In this document: positions 16,685 through 24,369 of the stretch, piece by piece | How positions within the stretch are numbered: position 1 is the first letter of the stretch | Layout of the letters: each line of letters begins with the position of its first letter | From: Streptomyces sp. TP-A0356 | Lineage (GTDB): Bacteria > Actinomycetota > Actinomycetes > Streptomycetales > Streptomycetaceae | Reading direction: 5' to 3' | Assembly: GCF_001417775.1 (NCBI RefSeq) | Contig: NZ_BBZJ01000016.1 | Location: 248,001-312,000, forward strand | Length of the DNA stretch: 64,000 nucleotides | Notes under the pieces: model-generated | Databases searched by the model: none | The model's input: the letters and a program-made list of their open reading frames with translations, nothing else | Told to the model about the DNA's origin: nothing | Position numbers and translations under genes: made by a program

Positions 16685-17091
16685 GGGTCGTGCCTCCTGT
16701 GGGTTGGGGGGAGCGGCTCAGGACTCGGCCCGGGTGGGCCGGCAGGAAGGTGAGGGCGCGCTTGTCGCCGTCCGGTCATGGCGGGCGGCAGGCAGCGGTC
16801 GTGGTGGGTCCGGCCGGATCGGGCCGGCTCGGCTCGGGGGTGGCCGGCACCGCCGCTGCCGGGCGGCGCGGCGGCAGGACGACCGGCTCGGAAGGGGACC
16901 GCACGGGTCCTCGTCGACGAGTGGGGCCGCGGCGAGGACCCGTGCGGCGGCTGATCGTCCGATGGGATGCCGGTCGGGCGGGCTTGTGGGATGCCGGTCA
17001 GGCGGGCTTTCGGTGGCGGGGCTCACGGGTGGACGAGGGACTGCGGCTCCGCAGCGTCATCGCTCCTCCTGGGACGGTGGACCCGTAGGTG
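16685..17091. other. Promoter region of glycoside hydrolase operon, no gene
   Basis: This 407-bp gap separates the ROK regulator stop from the GH27 start. No convincing coding frame is seen on either strand. Two near-identical 20-bp copies of the type GATGCCGGTC(A/G)GGCGGGCTT lie at 16967-16986 and 16991-17010. The operon promoter and any ROK operator should lie here, but no clear -35/-10 pair stands out. Confidence 0.4.
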
Positions 17092-18264
17092 TCAGTGGCG
17101 CGTCTGTGCTCTGATGAAGGACTGGATGGCGGTGGCCGCGGCCCCGCGCGCCCATTCGTCGAAGGGCAGCGGGCGGGTCTGGAGGTCGCACCGCGCGGCC
17201 GTCCCGAAGGCCGACGCGGCGAACGCGTCGCGGATCTGCTCGGCGAACAGGTCGTACGCCGCCAGGCCTTCGCCAGAGATGATCACGCGTTCGGGGCCGA
17301 ACAGATTGGCGACCGTGCCGATGGCCCGGCCGATGGCCTCCCCCGCCCTCGTGTACACCTCACGTGCGCCCCGGTCACCGCGGTGGGCCAGGGCGACGGC
17401 CTCGGTGGCGTCGGCCACGGGCACGCCGGTCGCCTCGCGTACCGCCGCGACGATGGCGCGGTCCGCGGCGATGGCCTCGACGCAGCCGCGATTGCCGCAG
17501 TGGCAGGGTGGGCCGGCCGGGTCGATGACCATGTGCCCGATCTCGCCGGCCACCCCGTGGGCACCGGACACGACCCGCCCGTGCACGACCAGACCGCAGC
17601 CCACACCGGCGCCCACGGTCACCAGGGCGAAGTCGGACAGGCCCACGCCCGCGCCGAACCACTGCTCGGCGACGGTCAGTGCCCGCACGTCGTTGTCGAC
17701 GGTGACCGGCAAGCCGGTCGTCATCTCCATGAGCTCGGAGAGCCGGACGTCGCGCCACTCCAGGAAGGGCGAGTAGCGCACCACACCGGCCGCACGGTCC
17801 ACATCGCCGGACACAGCCACGCCCAGACCGTGCACCGGGACGCCGAACCCGTCGGCCTCCGTCAGCAGTTCGTGCACCAGTTCCGCGGCCCGGGCCAGGA
17901 CCGCTCCGGGCTGACGGGCGGTCAACGGCAGGTGCCGGGCCTGGCGGATCCGGCAGCACAGGTCGGTGAGCACGGCGATGATCTCGTCGCCGGTGATCTT
18001 GACGCCGATGAACAGTGCCCGTCCGCCGTCGACCCGCACGGGGTTGGCGGGCCTTCCCAGCGACGGGCGTGCGTCCTCGTCCTCGACCAGGTAGCCGGCC
18101 TCCATCAGGGGCCGCACCGCCTTGGTGACCGCGGCCGCCGACAGCCCGGCCCGCCCGCCGATGTCCGAGCGGGTGAGGGGACCGTGGGAGAGCACGGTGA
18201 TGAAGACCTGGGAGGCGGCCGGCGTATGGGCCGGGAACGCCTCCGCGCGAGGGGGCGAACGCAT
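17092..18264 (-). CDS. ROK-family transcriptional repressor
   Basis: A 390-residue ROK regulator. The N-terminal winged helix spans about 20-80 ('VLSHGPLTRSDIGGRAGLSAAAVTKAVRPLMEAGYL'). The sugar-kinase-like domain shows 'FIGVKITGDEIIAVL', 'VDNDVRALTVAEQWFG', 'GCGLVVHGRVVSGAHGVAGEIGH' and the zinc motif 'CHCGNRGCVE'. These proteins usually repress sugar catabolism genes and are released by a sugar; the downstream GH27-GH95-SGNH operon is the likely target. The ATG at 18264 was chosen because a good promoter ends 7 bp before it, implying a leaderless mRNA; the frame is open further upstream, but that would run through the promoter. Confidence 0.9.
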   Translation of the reverse strand: MRSPPRAEAFPAHTPAASQVFITVLSHGPLTRSDIGGRAGLSAAAVTKAVRPLMEAGYLVEDEDARPSLGRPANPVRVDGGRALFIGVKITGDEIIAVLTDLCCRIRQARHLPLTARQPGAVLARAAELVHELLTEADGFGVPVHGLGVAVSGDVDRAAGVVRYSPFLEWRDVRLSELMEMTTGLPVTVDNDVRALTVAEQWFGAGVGLSDFALVTVGAGVGCGLVVHGRVVSGAHGVAGEIGHMVIDPAGPPCHCGNRGCVEAIAADRAIVAAVREATGVPVADATEAVALAHRGDRGAREVYTRAGEAIGRAIGTVANLFGPERVIISGEGLAAYDLFAEQIRDAFAASAFGTAARCDLQTRPLPFDEWARGAAATAIQSFIRAQTRH

Positions 18265-18271
18265 GCCCCGG

Positions 18272-18300
18272 AACCTAGGGAAGTTCTTTTCCGCTGTCAA
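18272..18300 (-). promoter_or_regulatory. Sigma-70-type promoter of ROK gene, probably leaderless
   Basis: On the minus strand a -35 box TTGACA (18295-18300) and a -10 box TAGGTT (18272-18277) are separated by exactly 17 bp. The -10 ends 7 bp before the ATG at 18264, so transcription should begin at or next to the start codon. There is no Shine-Dalgarno sequence, consistent with leaderless translation. Confidence 0.65.
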
Positions 18301-18310
18301 TAAAAGAAAC
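18283..18310. promoter_or_regulatory. Inverted repeat overlapping ROK promoter
   Basis: GTTCTTTT (18283-18290) and AAAAGAAAC (18302-18310) form an imperfect inverted repeat around an 11-bp centre, covering the -35 and spacer of the ROK promoter. It is the most AT-rich stretch of the neighbourhood. This is the expected place for autorepression by the ROK protein; inferred from position and symmetry. Confidence 0.45.
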
Positions 18311-18393
18311 AGGAGTCGTCTGAGGATGTCCTGTCGGGTGTCTGTGCCCTTCGTGTCCGGCTCATCTGCGTGATGGCGCCGAGGTGTTAGCCA

Positions 18394-18520
18394 CGTCGAG
18401 GCAGAGTCCTCGACGCCCTGCCGGAGGGGAACGAGGAGGCCGTACGCAAGGTGATGACGCGGCACCTCGGCATGTCCGCGGTCCCTGGCGGCCCACGGCT
18501 GATCGCGGGCAGCCCGGTCC
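18394..18520 (+). pseudogene. Relic of GntR/FadR-type regulator C-terminus
   Basis: A plus-strand frame reads 'VLDALPEGNEEAVRKVMTRHLG', which resembles the last helices of an FCD-domain GntR regulator. No start, no upstream domain and no sensible end are present, and the frame runs into antisense of the neighbouring gene. Interpreted as a decayed fragment in the 300-bp gap between the ROK regulator and the lysozyme-like gene. Short similarity, so uncertain. Confidence 0.35.
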
Positions 18521-18564
18521 CGCACCGGCGGTCCGGCCTTCCGACGGCGTTGGACGTGGCGGCG

Positions 18565-19443
18565 TCACCCCGTGGCGCGGGCGAGCGTGACGTCGACGGC
18601 GGACGACGCCCCGGACGCGCCGTTGGCGTGCGTCCAGCCGCGGTCCGAAGTGACGCTGCTCCACAGGCGGTTGTCGAAGGCCACGGAGGCGACGTGCAGC
18701 GTGGTGGCGTGGGAGACCATCCACTGCGCCAGGGCCCATCCCGTCCTCGTGTCGCTCACCGGGTAGGCGATGCCGACGGCCGTGGACGCCGGATCGCTGA
18801 CGAGGTCCGGCCCGAACTCACGCCGGACCGCCTCCGTCATCGCCGACCCACTCTGCGCTGCGGAGTCGGCCGCCGCGATCTTGATCACCGTGCAGGTCAG
18901 GGCGGGGCCCTCGCGTCCAGACAGGGCGGCGGCGAGCGCGGCGGCCGTGCTCTCGTGCTGGGCGTACGCCGTTGGGTAGCCGCTGTGCTGGACCTTCTGC
19001 GCCGCAACCGTCACCGGGAGGCTGAGGTAGTCGGGCACCCTGACCAGGGCGTCGAAGAACTTGCCGGACGCGTGGACGGGGTCGCGCACCTGGGCGGGGG
19101 TGCCCCAACCCTGGGAGGGGCGCTGCTGGAACAGTCCGAGCGAGTCCCGGTCGCCGTAGTCGATGTTCCTCAGCTTGGACTCCTGGATCGCGGTCGCCAG
19201 GGCGATCGTCACGGCCCGTTCCGGGAGTCCGCGCGCGTGGGCCACTGCCGCGATGGTCGTGGCATGGGACGCCTGGTCCAGATCGAGCGTGAGGTCCGAC
19301 CCGTCCGAGCCGTTCACCGCGCACCCCTCGGTCTGCGCCGGCCTGGTGCAGCGGACGGCCAGGTAGCCTATGAGCGCCAGGACCAGCCCGAGCCCGATCA
19401 CCGCCGGCCATATCCCGCGGCGCCGCCGCCTCCGTTCCGCCAC
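18565..19443 (-). CDS. Membrane-anchored lysozyme-like protein
   Basis: A 292-residue protein with a basic N-terminus, one membrane anchor ('GIWPAVIGLGLVLALIGYLAV') and an extracellular domain. The segment 'TIALATAIQESKLRNIDYGDRDSLGLFQQRPSQGWG' resembles the catalytic-Glu region of transglycosylase/lysozyme-fold proteins; Streptomyces homologues are often labelled heavy-metal transporter without support. It may act on, or bind, peptidoglycan. It diverges from an FtsW/RodA-type gene, which fits a wall role. Start is GTG after a GAGG-rich stretch. The C-terminal 100 residues are of unknown fold. Confidence 0.75.
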   Translation of the reverse strand: MAERRRRRRGIWPAVIGLGLVLALIGYLAVRCTRPAQTEGCAVNGSDGSDLTLDLDQASHATTIAAVAHARGLPERAVTIALATAIQESKLRNIDYGDRDSLGLFQQRPSQGWGTPAQVRDPVHASGKFFDALVRVPDYLSLPVTVAAQKVQHSGYPTAYAQHESTAAALAAALSGREGPALTCTVIKIAAADSAAQSGSAMTEAVRREFGPDLVSDPASTAVGIAYPVSDTRTGWALAQWMVSHATTLHVASVAFDNRLWSSVTSDRGWTHANGASGASSAVDVTLARATG

Positions 19444-19541
19444 CTCGGCCTCGCCCTCCCCTCGATTACAGTTGCGTCGTTGCGCAAGCGTATAACCTTC
19501 CCGTCGAGGTCCCGCGTCGCGGACCCGAGTCGGAGGGGGAC

Positions 19542-20963
19542 ATGACCGGAGGGAGCCGCATGGGCGGTCGACGCGGCGGGGATGCGCGGCACGCAGGGTC
19601 CGACCGCACCGTGGAGCTGGCTCTGGTGCTGGGCGCCGTGGTCATCGGCGGGTACGCCTACATCGAGACGGGCCTGGCCACGACCGGGAAGCTGCCGCCC
19701 GGCCTGCCGCTTCAGCTGGCGGGGGCGGCCGCGCTGCCGCTGCTGTGCCATGTGGCGGTGCGCCGGTTCGCCCGCCATGCCGATCCGCTGATCCTGCCCC
19801 TGGCCACACTGCTCAGCGGCCTCGGCCTCGTGCTCATCCACCGCCTCGACCTCGCCTACCGGTCGCACTACCGCTCGGCCGCGGCGGCCTCGGGCCAGCT
19901 GCTGTGGTGCGCCATCGCGGTGGTGGGCTTCAGCGCGGTGATGGTGCTGCTCAAGGACCATCGCAGGCTCCAGCGATACCCGTATCTGACGATCACCGTG
20001 GGCCTGGTGCTGCTGATGGCACCGGCCTTCTACCCCGGTGACGTCTACGGCGCCAAGCGATGGATCTTCCTGGGGCCGCTGGAGTTCCAGCCCGGTGAGT
20101 TCGTGAAGATCGTCATCGTGGTGTTCTTCGCCGGGTACCTGACGGTCCGCAAGGACGCCCTGGCGCTTGCGGGGCGGCGGTTCTTGAGCATGTACCTGCC
20201 TCGCGGGCGGCAACTCGGCCCGATCGCCGCGGTGTGGATCCTCAGCCTGCTGGTGCTCGTCCTCGAACGGGACCTGGGCACGTCGCTGATCTTCTTCGGT
20301 GTGTTCGTGATCATGCTGTACGTCGCCACCGAGCGGACCAGCTGGGTCGCGTTCGGCGTGGGCATGTTCGCCGTCGGCGCGTTCGTCATCGGTTCCCTGG
20401 AACCGCATGTGCACGGCCGTGTGGTGGCCTGGCTGCACCCCATGGACATCTATCTGCCGCCCGCCCAGCGCCCGGCCGGACTGGTCTCGGACCAGGCCGC
20501 CCAGGCCCTGTTCAGCTTCGGCTCGGGCGGCATGCTCGGTACGGGCCTCGGCCAGGGCCATCCGGAGCTCATCGGCTTCGCCGGGCGCAGCGACTTCATC
20601 CTCACCACGGTCGGCGAGGAGCTCGGCCTGGCCGGCGTCACGGCCGTGCTCCTGCTCTACTCCCTGCTCGCCGAACGCGGCCTGCGGACCGCGATCACCG
20701 TCAGCGACCCGTTCGGCAAGCTCCTGGCGGCCGGGCTGGCCACCTCCCTGGTGCTCCAGGTGTTCGTCGTCGCAGGCGGTGTCACCGGCCTGATCCCGCT
20801 CACCGGCAAGGCCCTGCCGTTCCTGGCCCAGGGCGGCTCGGCCATGGTCGCCAACTGGCTCATGGTCGCCGTCCTGATCAAGGTCAGCGACACCGCGCGC
20901 CGGCCCCTGCCCGCTCCGGCCACCCAGGTGAGCGCCGCGGAGACCCAGATCGTACGACCGTGA
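19542..20963 (+). CDS. FtsW/RodA/SpoVE-family peptidoglycan glycosyltransferase
   Basis: A 473-residue polytopic membrane protein of the SEDS family, about 10 helices. Family features include 'DVYGAKRWIFLGPLEFQPGEFVKIVIVVFFAGYL', 'LERDLGTSLIFFGVF' and 'FGSGGMLGTGLGQGHPELIGFAGRSDFILTTVGEELGLAG', with the essential Asp-containing loop. SEDS proteins polymerise lipid II with a class B PBP. No PBP gene is adjacent, so this is probably an accessory copy rather than the division-cluster ftsW or the paired rodA. The ATG has GGAGGGGG upstream; an in-frame ATG lies 18 bp later. Confidence 0.9.
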   Translation: MTGGSRMGGRRGGDARHAGSDRTVELALVLGAVVIGGYAYIETGLATTGKLPPGLPLQLAGAAALPLLCHVAVRRFARHADPLILPLATLLSGLGLVLIHRLDLAYRSHYRSAAAASGQLLWCAIAVVGFSAVMVLLKDHRRLQRYPYLTITVGLVLLMAPAFYPGDVYGAKRWIFLGPLEFQPGEFVKIVIVVFFAGYLTVRKDALALAGRRFLSMYLPRGRQLGPIAAVWILSLLVLVLERDLGTSLIFFGVFVIMLYVATERTSWVAFGVGMFAVGAFVIGSLEPHVHGRVVAWLHPMDIYLPPAQRPAGLVSDQAAQALFSFGSGGMLGTGLGQGHPELIGFAGRSDFILTTVGEELGLAGVTAVLLLYSLLAERGLRTAITVSDPFGKLLAAGLATSLVLQVFVVAGGVTGLIPLTGKALPFLAQGGSAMVANWLMVAVLIKVSDTARRPLPAPATQVSAAETQIVRP

Positions 20964-21057
20964 TCGACGCACCTGTCCGGCACGGGAACCCGGGGGCGGG
21001 CGCAGGCGTCCCCCGGACAGAACCACAGTCACGGCTCACCCCGGGGGGACGCACACC

Positions 21058-21717
21058 ATGAGCACCGAGATCTACTTCAGCAGCAACTATCGCGACCTGT
21101 GCGAGCAGCACGGCACCGGGGCGGGCTTTCAGTTCGAGTTCTCCTGCTCGCGCTGTTCCGACACCTGGCGCTCGCCGTTCGAGCCGTTCAGGGCGGGTCA
21201 GATGGCCGGCTGGCTGTCGCGAGGCGTCAGCGCCGCCTGGTCGTTGGTGGGTGGCGCCGGCCGCAGCGTGTCCGACGCGGCCGACGGTCTGGCGGGGGCC
21301 AGTTTCGGTACGCAGCGGGACGCCGCGTTCACCCGCGCCATCGCCAACGCGCAGGGCCACTTCAACCGCTGCCCCCGCTGCACGGCCTACGTCTGCGCCC
21401 GCTGCTGGAACCCGGGGCAGGGCCTGTGCCTGACCTGCTCGCCGGACACCGCGGCGGAGGCAGAGGCGGCCAGGCAGAGGGGACTGAACGACATGGTGAC
21501 GCGGCGGGCCTACGACGAGGGCGGGCAACGGGGAGGGAGCTACGACGTCACGGCCCCGCGCCAGTTGGTCTGCCCCCACTGCCGTGCCGAAACCCGGGGC
21601 GGGGCGTTCTGCCCGTCCTGTGGACACCGCCTCGCGCAGACGACGAGCTGCTCCGCCTGCCGTCAGGACCTGCCGGACGGTGCGGCCTTCTGCCCGGCCT
21701 GCGGTACGCATCGCTGA
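21058..21717 (+). CDS. Zinc-ribbon protein of unknown function
   Basis: A 219-residue soluble protein with four CxxC-pair metal sites: 'CSRCSDTW' near residue 30, 'CPRCTAYVCARCWNPGQGLCLTC' near 102-125, and two C-terminal zinc ribbons 'CPHCRAETRGGAFCPSCG' and 'CSACRQDLPDGAAFCPACG'. A Gly/Ala-rich amphipathic stretch (55-85) lies between the first two. Such proteins may act as scaffolds or in RNA binding; no specific role is known. It lies 94 bp after the SEDS gene on the same strand and ends at a strong convergent hairpin. Confidence 0.8.
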   Translation: MSTEIYFSSNYRDLCEQHGTGAGFQFEFSCSRCSDTWRSPFEPFRAGQMAGWLSRGVSAAWSLVGGAGRSVSDAADGLAGASFGTQRDAAFTRAIANAQGHFNRCPRCTAYVCARCWNPGQGLCLTCSPDTAAEAEAARQRGLNDMVTRRAYDEGGQRGGSYDVTAPRQLVCPHCRAETRGGAFCPSCGHRLAQTTSCSACRQDLPDGAAFCPACGTHR

Positions 21718-21728
21718 CGGGGCCCGGG

Positions 21729-21772
21729 CCCGCCGCTCGCTCGCGGGGATGGATGGGCAGGCGAGCGGCGGG
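21729..21772. terminator. Bidirectional hairpin terminator
   Basis: A perfect 12-bp stem (CCCGCCGCTCGC at 21729-21740, GCGAGCGGCGGG at 21761-21772) with a 20-nt loop lies exactly between the convergent zinc-ribbon and TerD genes. Strong stem without U tract, as is common in Streptomyces. Confidence 0.7.
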
Positions 21773-21787
21773 TGACTGCGGGAGCGG

Positions 21788-22363
21788 TCAGACGTTGACG
21801 CCGAAGTCGGTGGCGATGCCGCGCAGCCCGGAGGCGTAGCCCTGGCCGACCGCGCGGAACTTCCACTCGCTTCCGTGGCGGTACAGCTCGCCGAAGACCA
21901 TCGCGGTCTCCGAGGAGGCGTCCTCGGACAGGTCGTAGCGCGCGATCTCCTGGTTGTTCGCCTGGTTCACCACCCGGATGAACGCGTTGCGCACCTGACC
22001 GAAGCTCTGTCCGCGCGCGTCCGCGTCGTGGATGGACACCGGGAAGACGATCTTGTCCACCTCGACGGGTACGGCGCCGAGATTCACCTTGATGGTCTCG
22101 TCGTCGCCCTCGCTCCCGCCGACGAGGTTGTCACCGGTGTGCTCCACCGAACCGTCCGGGCTCTTGAGGTTGTTGTAGAAGACGAAGTGCTGGTCGGAGA
22201 CGACTTTGCCCGAGGCGTTGAGAAGCAGCGCGGAGGCATCCAGGTCGTAGTCGGCACCGGTGGTGGTCCGCACGTCCCACCCCAGCCCCACCAGCACTGC
22301 GCTCAGTCCCGGCGCCTCCTTGCTCAGCGACACGTTGCCACCCTTGGACAGGGACACTCCCAC
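21788..22363 (-). CDS. TerD-family stress protein
   Basis: A 191-residue TerD domain protein with the family opening '[20 protein letters not shown]', the Ca2+-binding segments '[14 protein letters not shown]' and '[19 protein letters not shown]', and '[46 protein letters not shown]'. TerD proteins bind calcium and are tied to tellurite, oxidative and envelope stress, and to differentiation in Streptomyces. Full length for the family. It diverges from a short TatB-like gene. Confidence 0.95.
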   Translation of the reverse strand: MGVSLSKGGNVSLSKEAPGLSAVLVGLGWDVRTTTGADYDLDASALLLNASGKVVSDQHFVFYNNLKSPDGSVEHTGDNLVGGSEGDDETIKVNLGAVPVEVDKIVFPVSIHDADARGQSFGQVRNAFIRVVNQANNQEIARYDLSEDASSETAMVFGELYRHGSEWKFRAVGQGYASGLRGIATDFGVNV

Positions 22364-22518
22364 GGCTCATCCTCCCGATTGCGGGCTGTACGTACGTTCA
22401 CTGGGTCTCAACGCCGACGCCCCCCGAATGGTTCCATTGTTTGCGCAATAGCTAAAGTGTGTGTGCCGTGGGCACCCGCGCCGGGCGGGCCGGCAGCGGC
22501 GGAGGCAAGGGGTGTCGG

Positions 22519-22860
22519 ATGTTCGTCGATATGAGCCCTCTGAAGCTCGTCACGCTGGCGATCCTGGCCGTCCTCCTCTTCGGCCCCGACAAGCTGCCCG
22601 AGATCATCCAGAACGTGGCCGGGTTCCTGCGCAAGGTCAGGGAGATCTCCGCCGACGCCGAGCAGGAGATCCGCTCCGAACTGGGACCGGGGTTCGAGGA
22701 CTTCGAGCTCCAGGACCTGCACCCGAAGACATTCGTCCGCAAGCACGTCCTGGAGGACGACGGCCTCGGCCTGGCCGAGATCCGCAGCGCCCTCGACCCA
22801 CGCAAGGAACTGACGGAGCTCACCGACGCCGTACGGGAGACGGACGGCGGAACGCACTAG
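22519..22860 (+). CDS. Short TatB/TatA-like translocase protein
   Basis: A 113-residue protein with the Tat sheath architecture: a short N-terminal membrane helix 'PLKLVTLAILAVLLFGPDKLPEIIQNVAGFLRKVREI' carrying the FGP hinge and the following amphipathic helix, then an acidic tail. It would recruit or assemble twin-arginine translocase components. It is shorter than typical Streptomyces TatB (about 160 residues) and has no tatA or tatC beside it, so it may be a paralogue. ATG at 22519 is preferred over in-frame upstream starts because the helix begins seven residues later. Confidence 0.75.
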   Translation: MFVDMSPLKLVTLAILAVLLFGPDKLPEIIQNVAGFLRKVREISADAEQEIRSELGPGFEDFELQDLHPKTFVRKHVLEDDGLGLAEIRSALDPRKELTELTDAVRETDGGTH

Positions 22861-23044
22861 GACCTGTCCGCCGGGCCATGAGCGGAGCCGGAGACATACG
22901 GCCGCCGGTCGTGACCGTCCGACGACGACGGAGGATGTTCCCGCCCTGATCTCAGTCTTCACGTTCGCATTGCAGTACGCCACCACGGCCGTGACGGCGA
23001 GACCGAGCGGCAGCCCCGGAACCCGCCGCCTCGGTGCGGCCCTC

Positions 23045-23058
23045 GGGACCAGTGGCCC
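23045..23058. promoter_or_regulatory. DevR-like pseudo-palindrome upstream of CBS-BON gene
   Basis: GGGACCAGTGGCCC lies 97 bp before the CBS-BON start at 23156. It matches the GGGCCGATCGGCCC-type element found upstream of five other units in the 23-45 kb island. A second small inverted repeat, CCCGT-AA-ACGGG, follows at 23057-23068. Proposed activator site; inferred. Confidence 0.45.
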
Positions 23059-23155
23059 CGTAAACGGGCCTGGTGGCTCATCCGTGGACGACGGGTTCCT
23101 GACACGGTGGACTCGTGGCCACGAGTGGCCAACATGACCGGAAGGGAGCCCGGAC

Positions 23156-23830
23156 ATGCATCACCGAACCGTCGGGGAGCTCATGACCCGCGAGGTCGTC
23201 CGGGCTCGGCGCGACATGTCGTTCAAGGAGATCGTGAAGCTGCTGGCGGAGAACGATGTCACCGCCGTGCCCGTGGTGGACGACCTGGACCGCCCCATGG
23301 GCGTCGTGTCGGAGGCCGACCTGCTTCGCAAGTCCGCCGACCAGGCCGACCCGTACGGCCGGACACCCGTTCCGCATCTGGAGGCGTGGGAGCGGGCCAA
23401 GGCCGAGGGCGCCAGGGCCGAGGAACTGATGTCAGCTCCCGCGGTGTGCGCGCGTCCGGAGTGGAACGTGGTCGAGGCGGCCCGCCTGATGGAGGTGCAG
23501 AAGGTGAAGCGGCTACCCGTGGTGGACGAGGCGGACCGGCTGGTGGGCATCGTCAGCCGCGGGGACCTGTTGCGGATCTTTCTGCGTCGTGACGACTCCG
23601 TCCGTGACGAGATCACGCGGGACGTGCTGGAGCGTGCGCTGGGCCCTGCCGCCTCAGATGTGACGGTCGACGTGCGCGAGGGGCAGGTCACCCTCGGCGG
23701 ATCCGTCGGCTTCAAAAGCCTGGTTCCGATCGTGGAGCAGCTGTGCCGGGGTGTCGACGGCGTGGTCTCGGTGTCCGGGCGAATCGCGTACCGAACGGAC
23801 GACGCCCGGCCGTCTTGCAGCGGCGCGTAG
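23156..23830 (+). CDS. CBS-pair protein with C-terminal BON domain
   Basis: A 224-residue protein. Two CBS motifs span about 1-65 ('TVGELMTREVVRARRDMSFKEIVKLLAENDVTAVPVVD') and 85-145 ('AEELMSAPAVCARPEWNVVEAARLMEVQKVKRLPVVD', 'IVSRGDLLRIFLR'). A BON domain follows at about 150-215 ('VTVDVREGQVTLGGSV'). CBS pairs bind adenylates; BON contacts membranes or partners. Two close relatives (30583, 39553) lie in the same island. First gene of the stress island, with a DevR-like palindrome upstream; a short frame and a USP gene follow on the same strand. Confidence 0.9.
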   Translation: MHHRTVGELMTREVVRARRDMSFKEIVKLLAENDVTAVPVVDDLDRPMGVVSEADLLRKSADQADPYGRTPVPHLEAWERAKAEGARAEELMSAPAVCARPEWNVVEAARLMEVQKVKRLPVVDEADRLVGIVSRGDLLRIFLRRDDSVRDEITRDVLERALGPAASDVTVDVREGQVTLGGSVGFKSLVPIVEQLCRGVDGVVSVSGRIAYRTDDARPSCSGA

Positions 23831-23839
23831 GAGACCTCC

Positions 23840-24109
23840 GTGCACTCATACGGCGCAGACGCGATCCGTTCCGAGTCGGTGGCCGTGGCGGGTGCGTCTC
23901 AAGACGCCGGCCCCGGCCGGCTGGCGCTCTCGGCCGCCGGGTGGCAGTCGCATGAGGTACGAAAGCAGCACGGATCCGCCGGGCCGCAGTGGCAGATCGG
24001 CAGGATCGGCGGCGAATCCCTACCGGCACTCGTCGAGTCCGGGTGGGTGCCGGTGTGCTGCCCGTTCCGCAAGGGGCGAGCGGACTCGGAGCAGGTGAAC
24101 GGGCCCTGA
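23840..24109 (+). CDS. Small hypothetical protein (uncertain)
   Basis: An 89-codon frame starting at GTG 23840, 9 bp after the CBS-BON stop, with GGAG 6-7 bp upstream. The protein has no recognisable domain; it contains 'QWQIGRIGGESLPALVESGWVPVCCPF'. Third-position GC is about 80%, lower than confident genes here but above random. It could be a real coupled gene or a decayed one. The rest of the gap to 24369 shows nothing else convincing. Confidence 0.3.
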   Translation: MHSYGADAIRSESVAVAGASQDAGPGRLALSAAGWQSHEVRKQHGSAGPQWQIGRIGGESLPALVESGWVPVCCPFRKGRADSEQVNGP

Positions 24110-24369
24110 TCGCAGTGGGTGACCGCACATAGGCCGGGCCACCCGGGCACCGGCACGTCGCCGGGTGCGGCGGAGAGGGGACTGACACGGTGCGCGGTTC
24201 GCGAGCCTCTGGGCGCCACGACCGGCTCTGAGGCCGGGTCCGCATGCGGCGCGGGGACGTATGCGGTACTCCTCGAATGAGGGAGAGTCGTACTCAGCGT
24301 GTCGGCGCTGTCCGGACCGGCGGAATCGCTCACCGTCACCCGGCTTGCCACGAGACGGAGGCAGTCGAC

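Noticed and set aside
22400..23150. A second copy of the tRNA-Pro 3' end as a left attachment site
   Set aside because: No stretch matching the tRNA 3' end was found by eye; a computed repeat search over the whole chromosome would be needed.
24100..24369. A DevR-like palindrome upstream of the tandem USP gene
   Set aside because: The best candidate, GGGCCACCCGGGCA, matches only about 9 of 14 positions, no better than expected in GC-rich DNA; the USP may instead be co-transcribed with the upstream CBS-BON gene.
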